A stretch of DNA of 37,399 bases, taken from positions 1-37,399 of the forward strand of contig JADFPV010000024.1 in the NCBI GenBank assembly GCA_022562155.1. Direction: 5' to 3'. Below are positions 7,088-14,977 of this stretch, one piece after another (within the stretch, counting starts at the first letter, position 1; every line of letters begins with the position of its first letter). A program made the translations under genes and the position numbers. The notes beneath the pieces are model-generated. The model was not told the origin of the DNA and made no database searches. It was given only the letters and a program-made list of their open reading frames with translations. The stretch comes from Chloroflexota bacterium (GTDB lineage: Bacteria; Chloroflexota; Dehalococcoidia; DSTF01; RBG-16-68-14).

Positions 7088-8581
7088 CTACCGCAGCCAG
7101 CGCCTCCTGGCGTACCAGGCCGCGCCGCCCAGCGCGAAGGCGCCCACCGCCGCTACGCTCGCGATGCCAACCAGTATGCCTGCGTTGCTGCCAGACGAGC
7201 CGGGCGCCTCTAGTGGCAGTCCGGCTACTCCCGGGCCGACGGAGATGCCGCCGACGGGTGGCTCCGGCTTCTTCCCGCCCAGGTCAATCGCTCCAGGCCG
7301 CGCTGCGAGAATTTGCTCTTGATTGAGCAGCGTGTCGCCCGCAACCTTAGAAGCATTCATCAGATTCTTGGACTTATCAGGTTCGTTGTGCTGTAGTCCA
7401 AAAGTGTGACCAAGCTCGTGCGCCAGTACACTCGGGTTCTTTTCTGCATGAATGGATAGGACAGCATAGCTTCCCGGCCCCTTCGAGGCCGCCCCAAGAA
7501 AGCCGACCTTCGTGCCGTCATTGCCGACGAAATGATGGATCAGGAAAACCCGTACACACTGTTCCTTGCCTGATATGTTCGGGTTAGGTGGCCCCAAGGC
7601 GTTGATTTCGGCGAGGTCTTTCGTGAAGTCAACGATGTCACCCTTCTGGCCAGGCCCGGCTGGCACGGGATCTTCGAATGGCGTAATAACGTTGTTCCAT
7701 GAGATGCTGATGCCCGCTTGTGCCCATACGTCATTGGCGCCGGTAACCAGCGCATCAATCTGCGGCTTGTCCCACTCCGATTCCATCAGCCCGTTGGTTC
7801 TCTTGATATCCAAGCACACGGTGATCTTGTTCGATGGTGTAACAGTGTGGCGGGCTTGCGTCAGCACTCCTACTTGCTCGTCGCTCTCATTGAACAGCGG
7901 CACAGGCTCGTCCACTACGTGCTCATACACACACGCCTTTGGTGGTATCGGAGGATCACCCTTGCCTTCGCCGATCTTGCATTCGAGTCTAATGGGGTCG
8001 TTGTTGTGCAGAGTGATACCCACGACGTCTACCTCAAAGAAGACATCGAAGAAACTGTCTGCTGGGAAGGTTAGGTCGTCGTCAGCGGGTCCGTCTTGCT
8101 CTTCGATCCGGCCAGTCGAGTCCTTGGTCGGGCTCTCTCGGAGCGTCACTTGGATCGCGCCCGGCTGGCAATTTCCTGTCAATTTCAGAAAGATGAGTTC
8201 CGTGGCTATGTCGTCACGATCGGCCACATGAGGCTTGGAGGACTTGGCGACGTTGGCGTGATTCCCGGGGTCCCCGACGTCCGAGCGCGCAACTTTGAAT
8301 GGTCCGCTTAGCGAGCAGGTCAAGTTCCCAATCCCGGTTATCGACACACCCACAGCGGCCGTTGATTCTTGTCCGTCGCACCCCGCACCGTCAGGAAAGT
8401 CCTGGGCAGGAACCACGGGGCAGGCCGGTACAGGATCGACCGCGTAAGCCAGCCCCGCTTCGCCATGTCGCGCTGCCAACGCCACGATCGCAGCTAGAGT
8501 CGCTAGCATGGCTAGCAACAGAATCGTTGTGGTGAGATAAACACGTGCGCGATTTGGTCGAGTTCTGATATCGGCGACCAT
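7088..8581 (-). CDS. Secreted, membrane-anchored zinc metalloprotease (metzincin-like)
   Basis: This 497-residue protein has an N-terminal signal or anchor at about 15-38 (VYLTTTILLLAMLATLAAIV). Its metzincin zinc site is HELGHTFGLQH at 388-398, with E389 as general base and M408 (NLMN) as a plausible Met-turn. Residues 45-250 are a Cys-containing beta-rich region of no family known to me. The C-terminus has a linker (PEPPVGGISVGPG), a hydrophobic segment (about 464-490) and the tail RRRWLR, a tripartite cell-surface anchoring signal; there is no canonical LPXTG. GGAGG before ATG 8581 supports this start over frames extending to 8761. It probably cleaves extracellular protein. Its leader is about 210 nt long. 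Confidence 0.82.
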   Translation of the reverse strand: MVADIRTRPNRARVYLTTTILLLAMLATLAAIVALAARHGEAGLAYAVDPVPACPVVPAQDFPDGAGCDGQESTAAVGVSITGIGNLTCSLSGPFKVARSDVGDPGNHANVAKSSKPHVADRDDIATELIFLKLTGNCQPGAIQVTLRESPTKDSTGRIEEQDGPADDDLTFPADSFFDVFFEVDVVGITLHNNDPIRLECKIGEGKGDPPIPPKACVYEHVVDEPVPLFNESDEQVGVLTQARHTVTPSNKITVCLDIKRTNGLMESEWDKPQIDALVTGANDVWAQAGISISWNNVITPFEDPVPAGPGQKGDIVDFTKDLAEINALGPPNPNISGKEQCVRVFLIHHFVGNDGTKVGFLGAASKGPGSYAVLSIHAEKNPSVLAHELGHTFGLQHNEPDKSKNLMNASKVAGDTLLNQEQILAARPGAIDLGGKKPEPPVGGISVGPGVAGLPLEAPGSSGSNAGILVGIASVAAVGAFALGGAAWYARRRWLR

Positions 8582-8632
8582 TGTTGGTCCTCCTCTTGCC
8601 TTCAACTTTCCGGCCGTCCAGGGGACACGAAT

Positions 8633-8653
8633 AGCCCGCTTACCCAGCGGGCT
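8633..8653 (-). promoter_or_regulatory. Hairpin in the metalloprotease mRNA leader
   Basis: AGCCCGCT (8633-8640), loop TACCC, AGCGGGCT (8646-8653). On the minus strand it is flanked by GGACTCAC and GTGTCC, which can extend the stem with a bulge. It sits 50-70 nt before the start codon. No known riboswitch consensus was recognised. Confidence 0.4.
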
Positions 8654-8797
8654 CTGTGAGTCCTCTAGTCGATGCGGATCGTGTGGATTGCGGCTCCGGC
8701 GGAGCCAATGCACCGAGGCATCCTGTCTCCATTGGCGGGGCTGGAGATACGGCGGGGTCACGGTTTGTGGGGGATTACTCCTCCACCAGTCGCACCT

Positions 8798-8825
8798 AGT
8801 ATACAGTGGCTGCGAGGTTTGTCAA
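8798..8825 (-). promoter_or_regulatory. Promoter of the metalloprotease gene
   Basis: On the minus strand a perfect TTGACA (8825-8820) and TATACT (8803-8798) are 16 nt apart. The sequence around the -35, CTTGACAAACCT, is repeated at the promoter of the secreted-protein array (26787-26776). Confidence 0.65.
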
Positions 8826-9026
8826 GGGCTGGACATAAAGTTTCTTAACGGGGCAATCATGGGCAAACGCACTGGCTCTTGATGGCCTATCAGGGGTCTG
8901 AGCTGGCCCACTGACCCACTCTGAGACGTAGGCGCGGCATTTCGACACGTCGGGCACCGGCCTCGGCTACAAGCATGCCACGAAGCTCCTCTGCCATGGC
9001 GGAGACCCAATGCCTAAGGCCGCTTC

Positions 9027-9057
9027 TTGCTCGTCTAGATTCGGGGTCGGTTATACT
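9027..9057 (+). promoter_or_regulatory. Likely promoter of the argCJB operon
   Basis: TATACT (9052-9057) is a near-consensus -10, with TTGCTC (9027-9032) 19 nt upstream as a weak -35. A second -10-like CATACT follows at 9062-9067. The GTG start of argC is at 9087. No clear ArgR box was recognised. Confidence 0.4.
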
Positions 9058-9086
9058 CGATCATACTCTCGAATCGAGGCGAAATC

Positions 9087-10109
9087 GTGGTTCGCGTAGG
9101 CATCATCAACGTCACCGGCTATATGGGCGCGGAAGCGGCCCGCATTCTGCACGGCCATCCCGAAGTGGAGCTCACCTCCGTGACCGGCCGCAGCGAGGCC
9201 GGCAAGCCGCTCGGCGAGGTCTTTCCGCACCTGGCGCCGCTCAATCTGCAGGTCGAGGAGGAGTTGGGCGACGTCGATGCGATCATCTCGGCGCTCCCTC
9301 ATGGCGCGAGCGCCGAACGCCTGCAGCCGTATATCGAGAGCGGCATGCCGGTGGTCGACCTCAGTTCCGATTTCCGCCTTAAGGATGTCAAGCAGTACGA
9401 GCGCTTCCGCGGGCCGCATCCGGCGCCGCAGCTCTTGGACCAGGCGGTGTTCGGCATCCCGGAACTGCACCGCGACGAACTCTCAAAGACCAAACTGGTC
9501 GCGAACGCGGGCTGCCACGCCGCCGCCGCGATCCTCGGCCTCGCGCCGGCCGTGCAGGCCGGCCTCGTCGACACGGACATCGTTGTCGATAGCAAGACTG
9601 GACTCTCCGGCGCGGGCCGGAGCCTGACGCTAGACTCTCATTTTTCCGAGGCAAACGAGTCGGTCTCGGCGTATGGGTTCGATGGCCACTACCAGCAGCC
9701 CGAGATGACGCAGGAACTGGGCGCGCTCTGGGAGGCGCCGCCGCCGAAGATCGCGTTCGTCCCGCACCTGGTGCCGATCACGCGCGGCATCTTGGCCACC
9801 GCTTACGCCGCGCCGCGCGATGGAGCGAACGGCACACCTACCGGCAAGCTGCGCAAGCTCTACCAGGAGTTCTATGCTGATGCGCCGTTCGTGCACGTCG
9901 CCGACGCGCCGCCTAGCACCAAGCAGACGGTGGGCAGCAACCACTGCCTCATCTATCCGACGTTCGACGAAGACTCGGGGCGCTACATCATCGTGAGCTG
10001 CCTGGACAACCTGGGTAAGGGCGGCGCGGCGGGCGGCGTCCAGTGCCTCAACCTGATGCTCGGCCTGCCCGAGATCGCCGGCCTCGAAAGCCTGGCGCTC
10101 TACCCCTAA
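9087..10109 (+). CDS. argC: N-acetyl-gamma-glutamyl-phosphate reductase
   Basis: This 340-residue enzyme carries out the third step of arginine synthesis, reducing N-acetylglutamyl phosphate to the semialdehyde with NADPH. The nucleotide-binding N-terminus VGIINVTGYMGAEAARIL is present, as is VDLSSDFRLKD. The catalytic Cys is C143 in NAGCHAAA, which differs from the usual NPGCY/F-[PA]-T-[AG] by Ala for Pro and His after the Cys. HLVPITRGIL supplies the conserved C-terminal His. The start is GTG 9087, close to a -10 box. It is the first gene of argC-argJ-argB, with argJ 5 nt downstream. Confidence 0.93.
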   Translation: MVRVGIINVTGYMGAEAARILHGHPEVELTSVTGRSEAGKPLGEVFPHLAPLNLQVEEELGDVDAIISALPHGASAERLQPYIESGMPVVDLSSDFRLKDVKQYERFRGPHPAPQLLDQAVFGIPELHRDELSKTKLVANAGCHAAAAILGLAPAVQAGLVDTDIVVDSKTGLSGAGRSLTLDSHFSEANESVSAYGFDGHYQQPEMTQELGALWEAPPPKIAFVPHLVPITRGILATAYAAPRDGANGTPTGKLRKLYQEFYADAPFVHVADAPPSTKQTVGSNHCLIYPTFDEDSGRYIIVSCLDNLGKGGAAGGVQCLNLMLGLPEIAGLESLALYP

Positions 10110-10114
10110 TCGAG

Positions 10115-11329
10115 ATGGAAGCGCCGCTCATCGACGTGCCGGACGGCACGGTTACGTCCCCCATCGGATTCGTCGCCGGAGCAACGGCAGCGCGCATCCG
10201 GGAGGACCTTGCCGAACGTCTGGATCTGTCGTTGCTCTACTCCGAACGCCGCTGCGTGGCAGGGGCCGTCTATACAACACACCGTTTTCCCGGCGCGTCG
10301 CTGCGGGTCTCACGCGAACACCTCGCCGACAACTACGTGCAGGCGCTGGTCGTGAACTCCGGCGTCGCCAACGCTTTCACGGGCGAGCAGGGCATGACGG
10401 ACGCGAAGGAGATGGCGCGGCTCATTGGCGAAAAGCTCGGCATCCCGGCGAACGATGTCTTAGTGGCCAGCACGGGCGTTACGGGCTGGCTGCTGCCGAT
10501 GGACCGGATCCGCGCGGGCATGAGCAAGATCGAGTTGTCGCCTGATGGCGGCAGCGATCTGGCTCATGCGATTATGACGACCGATACGGTCGCCAAGCAG
10601 GCGGCGGTTCAGTTCGAGTACGGCGGATTCACCTATACCGTCGGCGGGACGGCCAAAGGCTCGGGCATGATCAACCCCAACATGGCGACCATGCTTGGGT
10701 TCCTGACCACGGACGCACCGCTTGAGCCGGCCGTCTTCCCAAGTCTCGTCCACCAGACTGTTGACGCTTCGTTCAACCAGCTCACGATCGATAACGAGAC
10801 CAGTCCGGACGATACGGTGGTGCTCATGGCGAACGGCGCCGCGGGCGGCGAGGCAATCGGTCCCCACCATGCCGCGCTGCCCTTGCTGGCCGCTGCCGTC
10901 GAACGGGTCGCGGTCATACTCACCCGCAAGCTGGCCCGCGATGGCGAGGGCGCGACGAAGTTGATCGAGGTGCGCGTTAGGGGTGGGGCAACGCTCGCAG
11001 CGGCCCGGCGCGCGGCTAAGTCCGTCGCCGGCTCGATGCTGCTCAAGGCCGCGATGTTCGGCAGCGATCCCAACTGGGGCCGCGTGCTGGACGCAATCGG
11101 CTACAGCGGTATTCAGGCGGAGGAGACACGCATCTCGCTCTCGATCCAGGGGGTGGAGACCTATCGGGGCGCACCTGTCCCGTTCGATGAGGCTGCGTTG
11201 CGAGACGCGCTCGCCGAGGAAGAGGTACGGATCGAGATCGACCTTGGCGAAGGCGAAGAGACCGCGATGGCCTGGGGCTGCGATCTGACGCCCGAATACG
11301 TCCGTATCAATAGCGAATACACCACCTGA
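10115..11329 (+). CDS. argJ: Bifunctional ornithine acetyltransferase / N-acetylglutamate synthase
   Basis: This 404-residue ArgJ recycles the acetyl group from N-acetylornithine to glutamate. The autocleavage site is KGSGMINPNMATMLGF, with the nucleophile T192 at the start of the future beta chain. NSGVANAFTG and ASTGVTGWLLPMD are conserved substrate-site segments. The C-terminus YVRINSEYTT matches the family end (N-x-x-Y-x-T). I chose ATG 10115 rather than the frame from 10043, which would overlap argC. argB begins in its stop codon (TGATG). Confidence 0.94.
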   Translation: MEAPLIDVPDGTVTSPIGFVAGATAARIREDLAERLDLSLLYSERRCVAGAVYTTHRFPGASLRVSREHLADNYVQALVVNSGVANAFTGEQGMTDAKEMARLIGEKLGIPANDVLVASTGVTGWLLPMDRIRAGMSKIELSPDGGSDLAHAIMTTDTVAKQAAVQFEYGGFTYTVGGTAKGSGMINPNMATMLGFLTTDAPLEPAVFPSLVHQTVDASFNQLTIDNETSPDDTVVLMANGAAGGEAIGPHHAALPLLAAAVERVAVILTRKLARDGEGATKLIEVRVRGGATLAAARRAAKSVAGSMLLKAAMFGSDPNWGRVLDAIGYSGIQAEETRISLSIQGVETYRGAPVPFDEAALRDALAEEEVRIEIDLGEGEETAMAWGCDLTPEYVRINSEYTT

Positions 11330-12132
11330 TGTCGAAGACATCAGCGAGCTCCTCCGGTATCAGCGTCATCAAGATCGGCGGCAGCACACTGGGCAACCAC
11401 GATACGTCGCTCGATGACATCGCCGAACTGCACGGCGAAGGCCGCCGGATCGTCGTCGTCCACGGCGGCGGCGCCACGATCAGCGAGTGGCTCGATCGCC
11501 ACGGTGTCGAGTCGCGATTCGTCCGCGGCCTGCGCGTCACAGACGAAGCAGCGCTGGACGTTGTCGTTGCTGTGCTGGCCGGAGTGGTGAACAAGCGCCT
11601 TGTCGTCGAACTGGAGTCGCGAGGCTCGAGCGCTATCGGGCTTTCGGGCGCTGACGGCGGGATCCTGCGAGCGCAGCGTTACGATGCTGAGCTTGGCTTT
11701 GTGGGCGAGGTCGCACATGTCGATCCGAAACCCATCCTCAAGATCGTCGATGCCGGCTCGATATGCGTCATGGCGCCGATCGCGGTCGAAGGGGACCGCG
11801 ATTCGGTCGCCGCGCAACTGCTCAACGTCAACGCGGACACCGCGGCAGGCGAAGTGGCGGCGGCGCTTTCCGCTGAGCACCTAGTCTTTCTGAGCGATGT
11901 AGCCGGCGTGTTGGACGAGTCCGGCCAGGTACGGCCCGAGCTGACCGCAGCCGAGGCCAGCGAATTGCTGGGGGGCGAGTCGATTACTGGAGGCATGATC
12001 CCGAAGCTACAAGCTGCCGTAGGAGCCGCCTCTTCGGGGGTCTCCACGTTCGTAGCTGATGGCCGGGAGGCAGGAGCGCTTCGGAAGCTGATTGGCGAGT
12101 CTGAACATGCCGTAGCGACTCGCATTTCGTAG
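11329..12132 (+). CDS. argB: Acetylglutamate kinase
   Basis: This 267-residue amino-acid kinase phosphorylates N-acetylglutamate, the second step of the arginine pathway. Motifs are VIKIGGS (K15, phosphate binding), VVVHGGGATISEW (glycine-rich substrate loop), GLRVTDEAALDVV (R69) and the C-terminal ITGGMIPKLQAA with its catalytic-site Lys. The start ATG overlaps the argJ stop by one base, indicating translational coupling. There is no argD or argF in the window, so the pathway is completed elsewhere. Confidence 0.94.
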   Translation: MSKTSASSSGISVIKIGGSTLGNHDTSLDDIAELHGEGRRIVVVHGGGATISEWLDRHGVESRFVRGLRVTDEAALDVVVAVLAGVVNKRLVVELESRGSSAIGLSGADGGILRAQRYDAELGFVGEVAHVDPKPILKIVDAGSICVMAPIAVEGDRDSVAAQLLNVNADTAAGEVAAALSAEHLVFLSDVAGVLDESGQVRPELTAAEASELLGGESITGGMIPKLQAAVGAASSGVSTFVADGREAGALRKLIGESEHAVATRIS

Positions 12133-12207
12133 CTACGTCAGCTCTAATTAGATGTGTTAAGATCGCGTTGGCAGCGTCATCAACCTGCGTTGAATGTTCA
12201 ATTGTGT

Positions 12208-12254
12208 TGGAATATTAGTTGAGCGTCTGCTAAAATAGTCTCTTAGCAGATGCT
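12208..12254 (+). promoter_or_regulatory. Promoter of the diiron-protein gene with overlapping inverted repeat
   Basis: TTGGAA (12208-12213) and TAAAAT (12231-12236, preceded by TGC) are 17 nt apart. AGCGTCTGCTAA (12222-12233) and TTAGCAGATGCT (12243-12254) form a 12-bp inverted repeat with one mismatch around a 9-nt centre. The repeat covers the -10 and the expected start site, the place where a repressor operator would lie. In RNA the second arm would be at the very 5' end, so DNA-level control is more likely. Confidence 0.55.
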
Positions 12255-12302
12255 AACTTCTCGTCTGCTCGCTGATCCGCTCGTAATGAGGAGGCACACG
12301 AC

Positions 12303-13388
12303 ATGGTGAAGGCAGAAACATTAGAAATGCTCCGCAAGGAGTCGGCTGGGGAAGACCTGGACCTTTCATGGATTGATAAGCCCGCCGCTGAGCGCGGCCT
12401 GCGCGTCACGCGTGGCAAACGCGGTCTCACGTTGGAGGACATATCTGTGGGCACCTACGGCAACCCGCCGGAGGTAACACGTAACCAAAGCGGCCGCATG
12501 CGAGGCTCCGCCCCCCGCGACGACGCCCAGAACTTGGGCAGGCACTGGATGCTCAAGAGCGAATCCTGGTCGGACTCCTCGATGATGATTTACGAAGAGG
12601 CGCTCCAGCGCCAGTGGAGCTCCGCCACGGACATTCCGTGGGAGGAGATGCCGGAAATGGACGACGACCTAGAGCTGGCCATGTCGCAGCTCTGCACGTT
12701 CCTGACGCAGGTCGAGTTCATCGCGGGCGATGTGCCCGGCAAGTTCGCGCCCAACATCAGCGCCGACCACTTCGAGACCGGTCTCTTCCTCGCCACTCAG
12801 ATCATGGACGAAGCCCGCCACCTAGACGTGTTCCGCAAGCGAGCGCTCGCGAACGGCATCGGCCTGCTGCAGGCCGGTCCGGGCGCTATTGGTCTGCTCA
12901 CTGCCGAGAGTTTCATCGATATGACTGCCAGCCTCCACCTGGTCGGTGAGGGCTTTATACAGTCGATGTTCCGCATGGGCGAGCTGTTCGCTCACAGCGA
13001 AGTCGACAAGCGCATCTTCCGCCTCGCCGCGCAGGATGAGAGCCGCCACGTCGCGTTCGGCGTGATGCACATGAAGCACCTGCTCGACACGGAGCCGGAG
13101 CGCAAGGAAGAAGTGCACACGTACCTGGACCGCATGGAGGGCCGGGTAGGTGCCTCTTCAACCCAGGCGGGACTGACCGGCGGTGGTGACACCAGTGAAG
13201 CGCTGGCGATCCTGCTCGGGGGCGGCAAGGACGAGAAGCGCCTGAATGAAGGCTACAAGAAGCTGATGGCCGTACGACGCCGCCAGTTCACCGAGTACCT
13301 ACACAGGTTGGAGGTTGTTGGCCTCGGTGACCGCAAGGAGCGGCTGCCGGAGCGCATCAGGGCGTTCCTGGACGCCGACGTCGCATAG
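12303..13388 (+). CDS. Ferritin-like / R2-like diiron protein, probable oxygenase or oxidase
   Basis: This 361-residue helical protein has a full set of diiron ligands in the order seen in R2-like and related carboxylate-bridged enzymes: E138 (TQVEFIAGD), E170 and H173 (DEARH), E216 (LVGEGF), E246 and H249 (DESRH). Spacings of 32 residues between E138 and E170 and 30 between E216 and E246 suit a four-helix bundle. Segments resemble the R2-like ligand-binding oxidase family (FIAG, EARH..VFR, VEG, DERRH), but the reaction is unknown. The first 100 residues are poorly ordered and of no known family. GAGGAGG lies 8 nt before the ATG. It is followed by a paralogue lacking the ligands. Confidence 0.8.
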   Translation: MVKAETLEMLRKESAGEDLDLSWIDKPAAERGLRVTRGKRGLTLEDISVGTYGNPPEVTRNQSGRMRGSAPRDDAQNLGRHWMLKSESWSDSSMMIYEEALQRQWSSATDIPWEEMPEMDDDLELAMSQLCTFLTQVEFIAGDVPGKFAPNISADHFETGLFLATQIMDEARHLDVFRKRALANGIGLLQAGPGAIGLLTAESFIDMTASLHLVGEGFIQSMFRMGELFAHSEVDKRIFRLAAQDESRHVAFGVMHMKHLLDTEPERKEEVHTYLDRMEGRVGASSTQAGLTGGGDTSEALAILLGGGKDEKRLNEGYKKLMAVRRRQFTEYLHRLEVVGLGDRKERLPERIRAFLDADVA

Positions 13389-13406
13389 GGCTACCTTCGG
13401 GTAGCC
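13389..13406 (+). terminator. UUCG-loop hairpin right after the diiron gene
   Basis: GGCTACC (13389-13395), TTCG, GGTAGCC (13400-13406) starts at the base after the stop codon. C(UUCG)G loops are unusually stable; it may protect the mRNA 3' end or aid termination. Confidence 0.5.
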
Positions 13407-13430
13407 ACTAGAGCAAATCGGCGCCACAGT

Positions 13431-13458
13431 CTGACGGCGACAACTAGGTCGCCGTCAG
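13431..13458 (+). terminator. Terminator or attenuator between the two ferritin-like genes
   Basis: CTGACGGCGAC (13431-13441), loop AACTAG, GTCGCCGTCAG (13448-13458) is an 11-bp perfect stem followed by CTTTCCTCTC. It could end the first transcript or lower expression of the second gene relative to the first. A further CCTCTC/GGAGAGG pairing follows. Confidence 0.6.
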
Positions 13459-13505
13459 CTTTCCTCTCAAGGAGAGGGGTGGGTCTGAGAGCACGAGGAG
13501 GAACC

Positions 13506-14867
13506 ATGGCCACGAAAACCGAGGTCGCGAAGCAATATGTCGACTTCCAGCAGGCGAGGGACTTTGACGGTCTCGCTACGTTGCTGGCGGACGATGTTGA
13601 ACTCAAGATGCCGATGGCTGGAGAAGTTTCTGGCAAAGAGGCGGTCGGAAAGCGGCTGAGGAACCAGCCCGGTGGCGATAACGCCCCGCAGTTGCAGTGG
13701 TCCGACCCCGAAGAAGATGGCGATGACATTAAGGTCTCCGCCACCGGCGCCCCGTTCGGTCCGCTGAGCCTTGTTCTCAGCTTCAACGCTAACGAGCAGA
13801 TCACGAAGATCAACATCGCGATCGGCGCCAACGGCGGCGGCGGCTTCCAGCCTCCACCCCTGAACATGAGCTGGGCCGACGTGCCAACAGAACGCCCGCC
13901 CAAGCCAAGCAACTTCGGTGAGGACGGATTCACGCTTGCAAAGGCCGACTCCGGCTCCTATGGCTGGGCGCCGGCCCACTGGCCGTACCAGAATGACACG
14001 CCACGGGGCGCCTGGCCCGCCGAGGACGCCAACCGCGGCCTGCCCGCGCCTTATACGATATTCGACAAGCACGAGGTCTGGGCTGACAATGCCGCCGACC
14101 TCTACGAGCTTGGTATTCGTGAACGGTGGATCCCCGCAACCGAGGTCTCCTGGGGTTCGATCGAACCGCTGGACGACCACGTAGAGGCTGCGCTCGACCA
14201 GGTCTTCACGAACATTTCGGAGACCCAGTACAACTCCAACCAGATTCTGATGGGCTGGTTACAGGAGATCTCCTACGGCTTCCACGAAGTGAAGCTCTAC
14301 CTCTCTACACAGGTCTTTGACCAGGCGCGCCACGTTGAGGCGTTCCGCAAACGGGCGCTCGCGAACGGCGGCGGACTGGGCGTGCAGATGCCAGGTTTCA
14401 TGCACCGCACAGTGTACGCTGCCTTCAAGTTCACCGAACTCATCTGCTACATCAACATCCTCCGTGCCTCATTCCTGCTCGCGCTCGCGGAGAACGAACA
14501 CCTGCCCAAGTCCGAGGCTGACCGCCAGTTGTTCGGCCACACGGCCAACGACCTGCAACGTCACCTAGCCTTTGGTGTGGACCATCTGAAGCACTACATC
14601 CGCCACGACACCATCAACCTCAGCCACGTCAACACCTGGCTGGCTCGCGGCGAGGCAATGATGGCTGCCGACTTGCGGCGGGACAAGCCGCTACGCGAGG
14701 CGCTGATCCTCGGTCTCGGCGAGACGGTCGAAGAGGGGAAAGAGCGCCTGAACGAGCTGCGCCAGGCCCAGCTGCAGAAGTACGTGAAGACGCTAGAGGC
14801 TGCCAGCGTGTACAAGCGCGAGGAGAGCCTGGTACCAGCGTTCCAACGGGTGATTGACGAGCCGTAG
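13506..14867 (+). CDS. NTF2/SnoaL-like domain fused to a metal-ligand-deficient ferritin-like domain
   Basis: This protein has 453 residues. Residues 1-107 resemble an NTF2/SnoaL-like fold (VAKQYVDFQQARDFDGLATLLADDVELKMP). Residues 190-453 are a paralogue of the preceding protein: TEVSW, DQARHVEAFRKRALANG and LQRHLAFGVDHLKHY align with TDIPW, DEARHLDVFRKRALANG and ESRHVAFGVMHMKHL. By eye, the four carboxylate ligands are replaced: E138 by Q241, E170 by Q273, E216 by R320 and E246 by L350. Both histidines (H276, H353) remain. A diiron site is therefore unlikely. A partner subunit or regulator of the upstream protein is my inference. AGGAGG precedes ATG 13506. Confidence 0.8.
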   Translation: MATKTEVAKQYVDFQQARDFDGLATLLADDVELKMPMAGEVSGKEAVGKRLRNQPGGDNAPQLQWSDPEEDGDDIKVSATGAPFGPLSLVLSFNANEQITKINIAIGANGGGGFQPPPLNMSWADVPTERPPKPSNFGEDGFTLAKADSGSYGWAPAHWPYQNDTPRGAWPAEDANRGLPAPYTIFDKHEVWADNAADLYELGIRERWIPATEVSWGSIEPLDDHVEAALDQVFTNISETQYNSNQILMGWLQEISYGFHEVKLYLSTQVFDQARHVEAFRKRALANGGGLGVQMPGFMHRTVYAAFKFTELICYINILRASFLLALAENEHLPKSEADRQLFGHTANDLQRHLAFGVDHLKHYIRHDTINLSHVNTWLARGEAMMAADLRRDKPLREALILGLGETVEEGKERLNELRQAQLQKYVKTLEAASVYKREESLVPAFQRVIDEP

Positions 14868-14889
14868 CCCGCATCCCGCACCTATCAAG

Positions 14890-14918
14890 CTAAGGCCATC
14901 CGGCGTGGATGGCCTTAG
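14890..14918 (+). terminator. Rho-independent terminator of the ferritin-like pair
   Basis: CTAAGGCCATCC (14890-14901), loop GGCGT, GGATGGCCTTAG (14907-14918), followed by TTTGTG. The perfect 12-bp stem lies 22 nt after the stop of the pseudo-diiron gene. Confidence 0.8.
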
Positions 14919-14977
14919 TTTGTGCGTGGCTCCACCAGTGGTGTACGATCTGATGGAGTCGCAGGACGCAATAATAT

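Larger units (their letters stand above)
8582..9086. other. Divergent intergenic region: metalloprotease leader and argC promoter
   Basis: This 505-nt stretch holds no convincing gene. On the minus strand it contains the metalloprotease promoter (8798-8825) and an untranslated leader of about 210 nt with two clear hairpins: GGCTCC/GGAGCC around 8691-8705 and the stem at 8633-8653. On the plus strand it ends in argC promoter elements. Bases 8840-9020 show nothing recognisable apart from a 7-codon ATG frame at 8860 that I do not call. Confidence 0.5.

Noticed and set aside
8591-8731. Short ATG frames within the metalloprotease and secreted-array leaders as possible leader peptides
   Set aside because: They lack ribosome sites, are not placed at the transcript start, show no amino-acid bias, and do not precede a terminator with an alternative partner.
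8804-8810. GCCACTG on the minus strand, reminiscent of a cobalamin-riboswitch box
   Set aside because: It lies in the spacer between the -35 and -10 boxes, upstream of the transcript, and the rest of the consensus is missing.
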